Assembly (NCBI GenBank): GCA_027596195.1
Contig: JADGJG010000258.1
Span: 1-27,441, forward strand
Length of the DNA stretch: 27,441 nucleotides
Source: Podochytrium sp. JEL0797
Lineage: Eukaryota > Chytridiomycota > Chytridiomycetes > Chytridiales > Chytriomycetaceae
Reading direction: 5' to 3'
Shown: one piece after another, positions 1 to 9,959 of the stretch
How positions within the stretch are numbered: the stretch's first letter is position 1
Layout of the letters: every line of letters starts with the position of its first letter
Made by a program: the position numbers and the translations under genes
The notes under the pieces: model-generated
Told to the model about the DNA's origin: nothing
What the model saw: the letters and a program-made list of their open reading frames with translations, nothing else
Databases searched by the model: none

Positions 1-289
1 GAAAAAACGTTCACGCTATAGATTTTATATTTAATCCCCCCCACCCCCCCTCCCTCCCCCAGTCTCTCTATCTATTTGGTTAAAAATGAAGTTCGGGGTG
101 GCCAGAGGGAGAGGCAGTGTTGTGTGTGATGGAGCGGTGGAGAGAGATTGAGGGAGTTGGGCAGAAGAAGTCGACAGTGGCACTGTTGTGGACCCAATTG
201 CCGAAACAATTTTTAAAAAGGGAAACATGAGGCAATGACAGCGACGGTATTTGATTGGGAAATTGGCTTGTTTTTTGGTGGTGGATGAA

Positions 290-410
290 AATGCGGGCGA
301 GGCTGCGATTAGCTTATATCTCGATTGATGTCGAGCTGATGATGGCAGGAAATGTGTACAGCAGAATGTCTTTTGGGAGGCGACAGTGATTGTGGCCTGC
401 CTTATTTTAA
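290..410 (+). pseudogene. Decayed TIR-domain fragment (relic copy of the second TIR exon of the next gene)
   Basis: The stretch from about 320 to 405 is clearly similar at DNA level to 3362-3450 in the downstream TIR gene. Both share an ATTGAYGTYGAG block, then GGCAGGAAAYGTGTACAGCA followed by GAATGTC, then an exact CGACAGTGATTGTGGCCTG block. The relic has a 3-base insertion before the ATGGCAGG block and lacks several bases after GAATGTC, so no open frame spans it. Weaker similarity may reach left to about 180, where CACTGTTGTGG resembles the SYCWA codons. It looks like a broken tandem copy of the neighbouring TIR domain. The rest of 1-613 shows no supported gene and presumably includes the promoter of the downstream gene. 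Confidence 0.75.
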
Positions 411-613
411 ACTTTTCTTTCATCGACGCGTGGAACAGTGTGCAAACCCAGGAGGACGCGAGTGTTTGAGAGGAGGATAGTTTAATGAAGTTATGGTCGG
501 GGAAGTGAGACAGAGGGATCAAAGATTCCGTACCAAAAAAGAACTTTTTTTTGGCGGGGGGTCATCAAAAACAAATTTCACAAAAATTCAATTTGCGTTT
601 CAATCAAGTTTCA

Positions 614-3600
614 ATGGATACCGACGTCGAGACAGTCTTGCCCCTCCTCCTCACTACCAATGCGTCGACGAGTTCTGAAGAACTGCCAAAGCTCCGCACA
701 GCGTTGCTCATGATGTCGTCCAAAATCCAGCTTAAGGACGAAGAGTTGATGTCTCTCCTGTTGAGCCAGGCCCTGTCCATCCTCGAAGTCCTGGCATCCC
801 CAACGGACTCAGTCAGCAAAACGACCTGTGAATGGATGATTGACTCGATGGGACTTCCGTTGCGAATGATCGTGACGCAGTCGTTTTTGGTGGACTCGGT
901 GTCTGTGGAGATGCAAGACACGTGTGCCAAGATTTTGGAGTTGCTCCGTGTGGGTGTTTTCTCGCGCGATTTGTTGCTCGAATTGGAGGTTGGAAATCAG
1001 TATGGATATATCGTGTCCTGCTTTCTTCGTTCCAAGTGCTTTCAGGCGTGGGTGGCGCGGAGGGACGCGATGGAACCGGGTGTTGGGTTTGGGGTGGAGT
1101 TTGTGCAGAGATGGATTCCATACGTGAGTGCTGTTTTCTTTGTTTCGTCGTGCGTCCAACGCGGAGGTTAAAAAAAACACAGGTGACGAGATTCGATTTC
1201 GGGTCGCAACTCCGACGTGCCGTTCAAGACGCCAAACTCGAGTTACCTCCTGACCTCGCGGCCCGTTTCGAATCCCCTGAACTCGACATGGCGTTTGACG
1301 AGTCGAAAATCGAGAAAACCTTGGCTCAACGCGTGACCACTTTGGCCGATTTCCTCAACCACTCTCTGTCCCCGCAACATCGCCGCCTCGCGTTCAAGAA
1401 TGTACACAAACAAATCGACAATGGAACGAATTTCAACAGTTCCAAGTCGCAAAAGGAACTGGTGGTCACTCTGATTCAAGAGCTCAACGAATCGGTTCAC
1501 AACGTGGTTGCGGACCCAGAATTCCCCTTCATTTGCGACGCGTTTTTTAAGTTGACGCAGACCATGAGCGGGCGGTTTTATTCGGGACCCCAAGGTGAAA
1601 ATAATGAGTGGGCTTATTTTGCGCTCTTGGCGTTCCTTGACCGCATGCGCAGGGGTGATTTGTGTTTGTTTTCCGGAATCGCACCCATGGCGGGTTTGGA
1701 CGCTTTGCTCAAAGGAATCACCCAACGCGCCAAGCATCGCGTGTTTGACACGTTTGATGTGATTCTGGGATGCTTGGAGCTGTTTGATGCGGCTGCTCGA
1801 CCGGTGATATACGGCGCTTATTACCAAGGCGGGGAGGACGCGAAACGAGCGGCGGTAAAGCATTTGGCGGTGCTATTGGAACTGGGGAAGGAGGGAGATC
1901 AAATGTTTGGAATGATTCCGGTGATGTTGGTGCAGACGCAGAAGGAAGTGTTTTTGCCGCATGTGGAGGCCGTGTTGGAGTCGCCGGTACGTTGTTTACC
2001 TGCCACCCCTGTTGCAACTCACTCGTAATTTCGCAACAGACTCTTGCCATGAGTTTTCTAGCCGCTTATCGCACAGACACACTCATCTTTGTGAACCACA
2101 CCCCCAAACTCCTCTCCTTCCTCACCGAAGCGAACCTCGCCATCATGTCCGCCTTCATCCTCGAAGGTACCCTCCTCGCCCACACGACCCAATTCTCCAC
2201 CCCCTCCCAACTCTCCCCCATCGTCTCCGCCTTCACCCACCCGGACGTCAAACTCGGCGACAAGGACGCCCTCCCGCTCCCCCTCCTCCGCATCCTCAGC
2301 GGAATCGCCACCTCCTCCGACACCGGCGCCGAAACCTGCACCCCGATCCTCACGCACTTGATGCAAGGGCTCTTGGACGCGAAACCGCGACACCCTCAAT
2401 GTGGAGAAGCGATTCTCGAAATTTTGATACCGTTGGCGAGTGTAGCCAATTTCCACGCGGCGTTGTTGAAGCCGCATCAATTGCTGTTGGATCGGATTCG
2501 TGGGGATGCGGTGGTACAGTGGGCGGGGGTGCAAGAAGCTTTAGAGAATGTGATGAATGCCATGAATGGAATTTCGTTGGCTGGGTTGAATTCGCAGTTC
2601 AAAAACAGTATGAAGAGTTTGGGGATTGATCCGGAGGATCCGTTCTTTGAAGCTGTGGAGGAGTGTTTGAGGAGGGATAACGTAGTGGAGTATGATTGCA
2701 TGTTGAGTTATTGTTGGGCGGAACAAGCCACGGTGGTGCGGATGCATCGCAGTTTGCAGGAGCGCGGGTTCAGTGTATGGCTCGACATGGAACGCATGGC
2801 GGGGAACGTGTATGTGAGAATGTGTGAAGCTGTGCTTGGTTCCAAAGTGGTGATTTCTTGCATGTCTGCTGCGTATGAGGAATCGGGGAATTGCAAAAGA
2901 GAGTTGGGATTCGCAGCGGATCAAACGCGTTCCGGGAAAAAGATTGTTCCTGTGCGTTTGGATCAAGGACCGTTTACTTGGACTGCGTTGATCACGTCCG
3001 GGTTGCTGTACACATTTCTTGGGGAGAATGAGAAGGATGATGACATCTTGTGGGAGAAAGCCATGGACATGCTGGCCCGTGAAATTTCCGCACACGTGGG
3101 GCCAAGAAATCGCGTCCAGAACGCGAGTGGTTAGTATTTCGCCTCTTTCCCAACCACCCCCATTGTTTCTGAACCCCTTCCTTTTTGTCACACCAGACGA
3201 AACCTCTGCCATCGACGACGAAAAGTTCAACCTCGCCGTGCAAAACACACTTCAAAACACACAACTCGAATCCTTCGATTGCATGCTTTCGTACTGTTGG
3301 GCGCAACAAACGACCATTCTGCGCATTCGCGAGTCTCTCAAAGCGCGCAATTTGAAGGTCTGGATTGACGTTGAGCAAATGGCAGGAAACGTGTACAGCA
3401 GAATGTCGGATGCCGTGCTGGGATCGACAGTGATTGTGGCCTGTTTATCGACGCAATACGAGGTGATAAATTGACCCCAGCACACACACTCATAAGGTTT
3501 CCCCGCACTCAAACAATGATAAAACAGGCCTCAGGAAACTGCCATCGAGAACTCGAGTTTTCCTACTCCCAGCTTCAGCAGCGAGGCAAAAAGCTTGTGG

Positions 3601-4034
3601 CCCTGCAACTCGACAATGGACCCTTCACGTGGTCCGACGAATGCACGCGCGGGCTCCCTCGTTTCACCGTGGGTGAGTCCGAATTGAACGATGATCAAGT
3701 GTGGGAAGACTTGATGGACGCTTTGGCGTTGGAAGTGAAGGCGAATATTGAAAAGAGTCGTGTTGAACAGAGGGTGTTGGCAGAGAGGGTTACTAGCGAC
3801 GAAGCAACTTTTGTTGCTCCCGCTTCGATCACTGCAATTGTACCACCACCAATGAGTGCTTCTGTGGGTTCATTGTCGAGTGAGGAGCGTGTGATGTTGG
3901 TGTCCTTACAGGCACGCGTGAGTGAGTTGGAAGAAGCATTGCAGAAGCAGGGAAAGTTGTTGGAGAAACAGAGTGTCATGTTGCAGGGGTTGGTTAATTT
4001 CATTGGACTCAATTTAAATGTGTCCAGAGAATAA
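614..4034 (+). CDS. Alpha-solenoid / tandem TIR / coiled-coil protein (SARM1-like architecture)
   Basis: Exons 614-1123, 1183-1986, 2040-3129, 3197-3462 and 3528-4034 join in phase with GT-AG introns of 53-67 bp to give 1058 aa. Residues 1 to about 640 are helical and leucine-rich without a sharp signature, resembling an ARM/HEAT solenoid (inference). Two TIR domains follow, about 655-790 and 827-960. Each has the DCMLSYCWA strand, a box-2-like block (GFSVWLDMERMAG and LKVWIDVEQMAG), and NCKREL or NCHREL, whose Glu (726 and 898) matches the catalytic Glu of the SARM1 TIR NADase. Asp-to-Glu spacing is 69 residues in both. The C-terminus (about 1005-1045) is a heptad-rich coiled coil. By family knowledge this could be an NAD-cleaving or scaffold TIR protein; activity is not shown. 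AATAAA at 4030-4035 overlaps the stop codon. The start is the first ATG of the frame, and the first exon is the least certain. Confidence 0.85.
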
Positions 4035-4103
4035 AAGAGAAATATTTTTTGAATTTGGAGGGAATGGTGACAATTTCATAACAAAAATAGCTCTCGCAAA
4101 AAA

Positions 4104-4677
4104 ATGGTATGGCACTCGATCAGCAACAACACAAACACGCGATTCATGAACATGCATTAATCAACTGCTTTCTGCATGTCAAGGCCGTCGATCAAAAGAA
4201 GGAGGACTTTCGAAAGTACCTCGAAAAGAACGGGATCATTGACGCCCTGACCAAAGGTAACAAAATGAACGATCAACACACTTGGTGCATCCCTCTCGTG
4301 TTCCCAAATGGTGAACAAATTCAAACAGTTCTCGTCGGATTGTACGAAGAGCCGGAGAAGCCCGAAAGCCCGATCGAGTTGAGTGTCTTTCGTGTCTGAC
4401 AGATTTGGCGACGCGTTTCTGGTTGTTTTCTGATCGTCTGGTGAATTTCTTAGATTCATCAAACAGTTTCTTGGAGGACCCGGAGATGTTGATGTGGAAG
4501 CGTTGAAACACGAAAACGACGAACTCAAAAAACGCGCGGAAGAATTGCAAGCCAGAATCGACGAACTCACAAACTCTGTAAGCACTTTTTTTTACAACCC
4601 AAATGCGCAAATGTATATTCATGAAATTCTTTTTCTAGAATTCTGATCAAGGTCCAACGGAGGGCGTTGCTGCATAA
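4104..4677 (+). CDS. MYCBP: MYCBP (AMY-1) homologue, c-Myc-binding-protein family
   Basis: Exons 4104-4106 (ATG only), 4184-4256, 4329-4377, 4454-4577 and 4639-4677 join to 95 aa, close to the 103 aa of human MYCBP. Family signature blocks are visible: DFRKYLEKNGIIDALTK spliced to VLVGLYEEPEKP, then a KQFLGGPGD segment, then a charged coiled coil and a short tail ending EGVAA. In animals the protein binds MYC and A-kinase anchoring proteins and is linked to cilia and flagella. In a unicellular organism a flagellar role is more likely than MYC binding (inference). The chosen start gives MAVDQKK, matching the family N-terminus. The alternative is ATG 4109 read through the first intron, which would add about 25 unrelated residues. 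AATAAA lies at 4694-4699. Confidence 0.88.
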
Positions 4678-4693
4678 GAAAAAAAAATCATAA

Positions 4694-4699
4694 AATAAA
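4694..4699 (+). terminator. AATAAA polyadenylation signal of MYCBP
   Basis: AATAAA lies 16 bases after the MYCBP stop codon, the only plus-strand hexamer close to that stop. Confidence 0.55.
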
Positions 4700-5077
4700 A
4701 GCAATGGTGAAGTGAAATTATTTCAACTTAATGCACCTCCTCGCCTCCGCATACACCTTCCACCTCCCTTCGTCACGGTACAGCGCCTCGATTTTGAGGT
4801 TTTAATGATGGTGGTAAAGTGGGCTTGGTTGGAGTGAATTGCATCCCGCCAGCATCCCGCGTCGTTTCGAATTCTTGACGAGGTCGAAACAAGTTTTCGT
4901 CTCAGCGACGGACAAGAATCAGCGGTTGCAGGGGGTTGCACAAATCGAATTATTTATGGAACTGTTTTGGAGCGGGGTTGGTTGCGCGAAAAGATTTACG
5001 CGGTGTTCGGACATCGCTGCTTGCCCACTTCGAGAGGCCACGGTCAACGCCGTCGCGAGTAGATACGCTCGGTGAAG

Positions 5078-5135
5078 CATGAGAAGCTAAGAGGCCGGTA
5101 GGTGCGCTGCCTTGGAGGCCTCTTGTTTTTTCATG
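5078..5135. repeat. Inverted repeat / potential hairpin
   Basis: An 8-bp perfect arm AAGAGGCC (5089-5096) pairs with GGCCTCTT (5117-5124) across a 20-base loop. An outer arm CATGA (5078-5082) pairs with TCATG (5131-5135) after an internal loop. A T-run follows the inner stem at 5126-5131. It could be part of a small structured RNA or chance; nothing else supports an RNA gene. Confidence 0.35.
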
Positions 5136-5381
5136 TTTTACGTGTGGGCAACTTTTGTGAAAACTGAAACCCGGGCTTCCCCACCACCACCTCTGCAACT
5201 GGCCACACAATCTTCATAAATGGGGTGGCAAGTTTTTTCTTGAAAACTTGATCTCCTTTTTGGCGTCGCGCGCGGTTCGCTCGCAGGTCGCTCGCAGGTC
5301 GTATCGTCTCTGAAGGTGTGCGAAAACCACCGCGTACGGCTTGACAACAAAAACCGAATAGAAACGAAAACCAATGATTTT

Positions 5382-6803
5382 TTAATAATAAACCGTCTCC
5401 CCCGCCGCCTTCCTCACGCGATTCATCACAGCCAACCCCTCATCCGCCTCTTCCACCCCCTCCACAAACACCATACAACACCCATCCAGGGCCTCCAACT
5501 CGCGCAGAGCCTTGAACAGGTTCGCGCCCACTTCGGCGCTCGTGGTGCCCAGGGATTGTTGGTAAATGTGTATCCGAGGGGGCAGATGCGTGTTGTTGCT
5601 TGGGGTGGTGGTTTCGGGAGTGAGGTGGGGGTTGAGGTCTGGGAAGGGGATATCTGAGACGGTTTGGGTGCGTAGGATTCCGATTGTGAGAGGTGCCGGA
5701 GCGTCGTTCGAGGTGTCCGACAAGGCTGCAGCAGCGTCGGAGGATATTGTGAGGATGCGAGAATGCATAGCGTGTTGGAGAGCCGATTCTCGAGCCGTGG
5801 CCGTATCCACACTCCTTGACGCATCCAACGCAGTCGTCCGCTTCTCAAACAACACGACCGGAATATTCGGCGAATAATGCTTATACTTCATCCCAGGAGT
5901 CACAGGCGCCACCACATCATTCGAAAGCTCATTCGCAGCCGTCTTGCGAAACACAATCGCGTGTTCGAACCCTTCAATCCGATGCAGCATTTCAAGCGTC
6001 ACGCCCCCGGGACGCAGGATGCACGGCGGGGAACGGAGTGCATCGAGGACAGTGGATTCGAGACCGCCTTCGCAGGGACCCGCGTCGAGGATCAGGAGGA
6101 TGCGTTGGTTGAGATCTTTGGCGACGTGGGAGGCAAGGGTTGGGGAGGGGCGGGAGGAGGTGTTGGCGGAGGGGGCGGCGAGGGGGACGGTGGAGAGGGA
6201 GATGAGGGCGCGTGCGACGGGGTGCGAGGGCATCTGTTTTTTGTGTTTAGCAAGCAAGAAAGGAAACGAGACGCGTTGCAAAATAGACTCAACTCGTACG
6301 GCAACAGAGCTGTGTCCGGCAGTTACTAGGTCGGGCACCTTGTCGCCCTTGTTGAGCAGAATGGTCAGGGGACCCGGCCAGTGTTTGTGCAAGACTTGTT
6401 TGTACTGGTGCGGAATGTCCTCGTTTTCCTTCAGCAAATAGTCCTTAATCATTTCGTTGTTTGAGACGTGGACAATGAGTGGGTTGTCGCTGGGGCGGCC
6501 CTTTGCCTTGAAGATGTTTTGGACAGCGGGCGGATTGGTGGCATCGGCAGCGAGGCCATAGACAGTCTCGGTGGGGAAGGCAACAACGTGGGAGGTGGTT
6601 CTGAGCAGGGAAGCAGCGAGGGCTACGCACGCGTGGTCGTGGTGCTGGCGCGGTGAGGTCGGTGCCAGGAGGGTGCCAGGGGTATCAAACACGAACGAAG
6701 AAGGCGACACGAGGAGTACGAGGGGGAAGCCAGGTGCGATTGTGCCATCGGGAAGCACGCCCTGGGCAAGGAGTTGTGCGAGGGTGGGCAAATCGTGATT
6801 CAT
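5382..6803 (-). CDS. SUA5: Threonylcarbamoyl-AMP synthase (Sua5/YrdC family)
   Basis: Makes threonylcarbamoyl-AMP from threonine, bicarbonate and ATP, the first step of the t6A modification at position 37 of ANN-decoding tRNAs. The YrdC core shows FPTETVYGLAADA, KAKGRPSDNPL, HKHWPGPLTILL, VAVR spliced to MPSHPVARALI, and the SANTSSRPSPT motif, followed by the linker GMKYKHYSP and the C-terminal Sua5 domain (LGTTSAEVGANLFKALREL). A 60-bp in-phase intron at 6234-6293 must be removed to restore the VAVRMPSHP motif, giving about 453 aa. The start is the first Met upstream of the core; further upstream sequence belongs to the divergent Tsr3 gene. The minus-strand ATTAAA at 5386-5381 overlaps the stop codon. 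No mitochondrial presequence is obvious in the first 40 residues. Confidence 0.95.
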   Translation of the reverse strand: MNHDLPTLAQLLAQGVLPDGTIAPGFPLVLLVSPSSFVFDTPGTLLAPTSPRQHHDHACVALAASLLRTTSHVVAFPTETVYGLAADATNPPAVQNIFKAKGRPSDNPLIVHVSNNEMIKDYLLKENEDIPHQYKQVLHKHWPGPLTILLNKGDKVPDLVTAGHSSVAVRVESILQRVSFPFLLAKHKKQMPSHPVARALISLSTVPLAAPSANTSSRPSPTLASHVAKDLNQRILLILDAGPCEGGLESTVLDALRSPPCILRPGGVTLEMLHRIEGFEHAIVFRKTAANELSNDVVAPVTPGMKYKHYSPNIPVVLFEKRTTALDASRSVDTATARESALQHAMHSRILTISSDAAAALSDTSNDAPAPLTIGILRTQTVSDIPFPDLNPHLTPETTTPSNNTHLPPRIHIYQQSLGTTSAEVGANLFKALRELEALDGCCMVFVEGVEEADEGLAVMNRVRKAAGETVYY

Positions 6804-6818
6804 AGAAAAAAACAAAAA
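6804..6818. promoter_or_regulatory. 15-bp spacer between divergent SUA5 and TSR3 start codons
   Basis: Only an A-rich plus-strand 15-mer (AGAAAAAAACAAAAA) separates the two initiator codons. Any core promoter or 5' leader of one gene must overlap the coding sequence of the other, or leaders must be nearly absent. This is inferred from start codon positions; transcription starts are not visible. Confidence 0.55.
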
Positions 6819-8248
6819 ATGCCGCCCCGCAGGGACAAGCAGTCCAGGAATCCAAAGAACAACCACAAGCAACGCACAGCACACGATCACGAGGATGGCG
6901 AAGATGTCCAAGACTACCACAACCACTCGCACGATCACGATGTAGCAAGTGACTCACGCAACTCACACAAGGACAACAGCGAAATGCCCCCACTGGCCAT
7001 GTGGGTATGTGTCTCTGTCCAAGAATCCGTCCATCACACACTCCATTCTGGGAATGCATCCATCACACCCTGTATTCTACTAAATAAACCTTTTTGTTTT
7101 TTTTTCAAAGGACTTCAACCACTGCGACCCCAAACGATGCTCGGGCAAGAAAATGGTGCGCCAGGGCACAGTCAAACAGCTGCGTGTCGGAGGCCAACGA
7201 TTCAAAGGCATCGTCCTGACCCCGAAAGGCTCTCAGTTTGTGTCGCCTGCTGATCACGACATCATCATGGAGCACGGTAACCCGACATCCGAATTCAACC
7301 CACATATCGAATCCAACTTCTCATCCCACCTACAAAACAAACAGGAATCTGCGTCGTCGACTGCTCCTGGGCCCGAACCGCCGAAGTCCCTTTCTCCAAA
7401 ATCAAATCCCCGCACGAACGCATCCTCCCGCACATGATTGCCACAAACCCAGTTAACTACGGCAAAATCTCCAAACTCAATTGCGTCGAGGCCTTTGCCG
7501 CCGCGTTCGCCATGGTCGGCGAGGTGGACCTCGCTGCGAGGACCTTGGAAGGATTCACGTGGGGGCATGCGTTTTTGGATGTGAATAAGGAGGTGTTACA
7601 GGGATATAGTCTTGTCAAGACTGTGGAGGGGGGGCCTGGCGGGGATGCTGAAGTGAGGGTGTTTCAGGAGGAGTGGGTGAATTCGATTGAGGGTGAGTTT
7701 TCGATTGAAGTCAAGAGGCGTGCGAGTGTTCGAATGTGCGAGCGGGCGAGCACGGCGTTTTGAAAGAGCGAGCGAAGCGAGCATCAAAAATTCAAACCGC
7801 GATACTCGCCAGAACAGCATGAAGAATTGCCATCAACGACTCCTCGAAATGGAAAACCAACACACACCCTCTGACTCAAATTTCCTCCCCTCCCATTTTC
7901 GCAGCCGAAGCCGAAGAACGCCGCATGCAAAAACACCTCACCGCCACCGGTGCGAACCTCAACTCAGACTCGGACGACGACGACCTGTTGCTCGTGAACC
8001 ATAACCGCGAGTTTGGACAAGGTTCGGGCGCTTTGTGGAAACGAAAGAAGGACATGTCGCCCCCTTCTTCCGAGGAGGAAGAGGACGAGGAGGAGGAGGA
8101 AGCGGATTCAGAGGAGGAGGAGGACAGCGAGGATGGATCAGAAGAAGAGGAGGAGGAAGAAGACGATGATTTGGTTGAGGTGACGGATCGGTTGGGGAAC
8201 ACGATGCGGATTTCTCGCGAGGAGGCGGAGAAGCGCGGTTTGGCGTAA
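6819..8248 (+). CDS. TSR3: 18S rRNA aminocarboxypropyltransferase Tsr3
   Basis: Transfers the aminocarboxypropyl group of SAM to the hypermodified m1acp3-psi nucleotide of 18S rRNA, late in 40S maturation. Exons 6819-7004, 7111-7276, 7345-7692 and 7905-8248 give 347 aa. Signature blocks are DFNHCDPKRCSGKKM, VLTPKGSQFVSPADHDI, ICVVDCSWARTAEVPFSKI, LPHMIATNPVNYGKISKLNC and VEAFAAAF. The N-terminus (residues 1-60) is His/Asp/Asn-rich. The C-terminus has a very acidic Glu/Asp tract of about 40 residues encoded by purine-rich DNA (8068-8170), common in the family. The last intron (7693-7904) is 212 bp, the longest in the window; if retained, it adds about 22 codons ending in a stop. ATTAAA at 8250-8255 starts two bases after the stop. 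Confidence 0.95.
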
Positions 8249-8282
8249 AATTAAATTGGAATTTTTTTTCGAAAATCACGCG

Positions 8283-9890
8283 ATGAAAGTATTGGTGAGT
8301 CATCAACGTGATTCGGCGCCACACGCTTTGGTTCCTCATCCTCCCCTCCCAGATTGTTGGCGGCGGAGCATTCGGAATCTCATCCGCCCTCAGTTTACAA
8401 AAGCGCGGGCACAGGTAGAGTCCATCTCGCAATCGTGATATCACACTCAGACACTCAACCCACACTCCCGCAAAGCGTGACCGTATTCGACCGCCTCCCC
8501 ATCCCAGCCGTAGATGCCGCCAGCACAGACATCTCCAAAGTAATCCGCCCAGACTACGCCAACCAATCGCTGTACCAACAACTCGCACTCGAATCGATCC
8601 AAAAGTTCAAGGAATGGAACGCGGATGCGAAACGCAGGTTTGGCGAGGAATTGTACTTCGAGTGTGGGAGTTTGTTTGCGACCAAGGCGGCGGGGATGAA
8701 TGAGTTTGAGCAGCAGAGTGTTGAGGAGTTGAGGAAGGGTGGGGTTGAGACGACGTTGCTTGGAAAAGATGTGATTGCTGGGTTTCTCGGTACTTGTATT
8801 GGGGCGGGGATGATGCATCGTACTCTCTTCTAATTCGTTACTCCTTTATACCAACAGGTGACACGTTCGCCGAATCCTTTCCCTCTGGTTATCTCAACCC
8901 GCAATCCGGCTATGCCAACGCCGCCCTCACAATGAAATACGTAGCCACTTTAGCCAAAGAATCCGGCGTCCACTTCATCACCGGACCCTCCCAAGGCGCG
9001 TTTGTCAACTTACTCCTCTCCCCCGAAAACCAAGTCCTCGGCTTCACAACCGCCGACGGAACCCACCACCTCGGAGACCGCGTCCTCATGGCAGCTGGGA
9101 GCTGGACTCCGTCTCTACTCCCGCAGCTCGATGGACTGTGTACACCCTCCGCGCAACCTGTGGCGCATATTCGGATCCCGGAAGAGATGCGTGAGAAATA
9201 TTCGGCCGAGAGGTTTCCGATTTGGTTTGCAGATATCTCCACAACGGGGTTTTATGGGTTTCCGTTGTGTCCGGAGACGGGGGAGATGAAGATTGGGAAT
9301 CATGGGGTTGGTTATTCGAGTAAATTCCACAAGACGACCAAGCCGATTCAGGACAAGTCGATGGATCCGAATGCGGCACTGGAGAAGAGAGAAGAGGTGG
9401 GAGCTTCGAATGTGACTTCCACGGCGATGCCCAAAGAAATGGTTGCCAAGTATCGCGCGTTTTTGGAAACGACGTTCCCGGAGTTGAATCGATTGGATAT
9501 TTCGCGTACGAGATTGTGTTGGTGAGTTTGAGTCTTTCCTTCTTTGGCGTTCTCCTATTCATTTAATCTAGGTATTGCGAGTCCTGGGACGGAAATTTCT
9601 ACATTGACGCCGTCCCCGGCCTGCCCAACTGCTTCGTCGCAACAGGAGGATCCGGTCACGGCTTCAAATTCGTCCCCACCCTCGGGGAAGTGATTGCCGA
9701 CACTGTGGAAGGTAAAGAAAGCGCATACAACGCCTTGTTTGGGTGGAGAAAGAAACCATCGGATTCGGCAATGGAGTTGGACGCGATTCGGTTGCGGATG
9801 ATGAAGGAGGTGCCAAAGGTTTTGGAGGAGCAGGAGTTTGCGACGGTGGGAGATTTGGCGGCGGCGGCGGGGTCGGAGGGGAGGGGGTGA
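8283..9890 (+). CDS. FAD-dependent amine/amino-acid oxidase (sarcosine / fructosyl-amino-acid / pipecolate oxidase family)
   Basis: Exons 8283-8294, 8353-8414, 8476-8789, 8858-9521 and 9572-9890 join in phase to 456 aa. The first exon is only four codons (MKVL) and leads into IVGGGAFGISSALSLQKRGH, the Rossmann GxGxxG motif for FAD. The SVTVFDR strand follows, and SGYANAALTMKYVA fits the DAO fold. The C-terminal RLCWYCESWDG, FYIDAVPGLPN and GGSGHGFKFVPTLGE blocks match monomeric sarcosine oxidase, fructosyl-amine oxidase and fungal pipecolate/saccharopine oxidase relatives, which bind FAD covalently through a Cys; a CF pair sits just before the GGSGHG loop. No clear C-terminal SKL is present (it ends SEGRG), so peroxisomal import is unsupported. 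The exact substrate cannot be told from sequence. It starts 34 bp after the Tsr3 stop on the same strand. Confidence 0.9.
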
Positions 9891-9959
9891 GTCATCGTGC
9901 GGGTGCCGGAAGCAGAAAAAGGGGCACTTGGGAGATGGCGCGCAAAAAAAAATCGCTCG

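Larger units (their letters stand above)
4678..5381. other. Intergenic stretch, no gene recognised
   Basis: About 700 bp between MYCBP and the 3' end of Sua5. Short open frames occur on both strands, but none has recognisable protein character. Contents that can be pointed to are the MYCBP polyadenylation signal, an inverted repeat at 5078-5135, and an 11-bp direct duplication at about 5275-5299 (TCGCTCGCAGG twice). No tRNA cloverleaf with a convincing T-loop was seen. Confidence 0.6.

Noticed and set aside
31..522. 163-codon minus-strand frame
   Set aside because: Overlaps the TIR relic on the opposite strand, is Ser/Thr/Pro-rich, and ends in a Gly/Arg low-complexity run; no support as a gene.
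1243..1863. 206-codon minus-strand frame
   Set aside because: Antisense shadow of the second exon of the TIR gene.
4740..5380. tRNA gene in the gap before SUA5
   Set aside because: No sequence with a convincing T-loop and matching acceptor stem was found.
5877..6441. Overlapping plus-strand frames of 150-165 codons
   Set aside because: Antisense to the SUA5 catalytic core; low-complexity Gly/Arg/Glu content reflects the opposite strand.
8068..8170. Purine-rich GAGGAGGAAGA microsatellite as an independent repeat element
   Set aside because: It is the coding sequence of the acidic tail typical of Tsr3 proteins, in frame and without stop codons.
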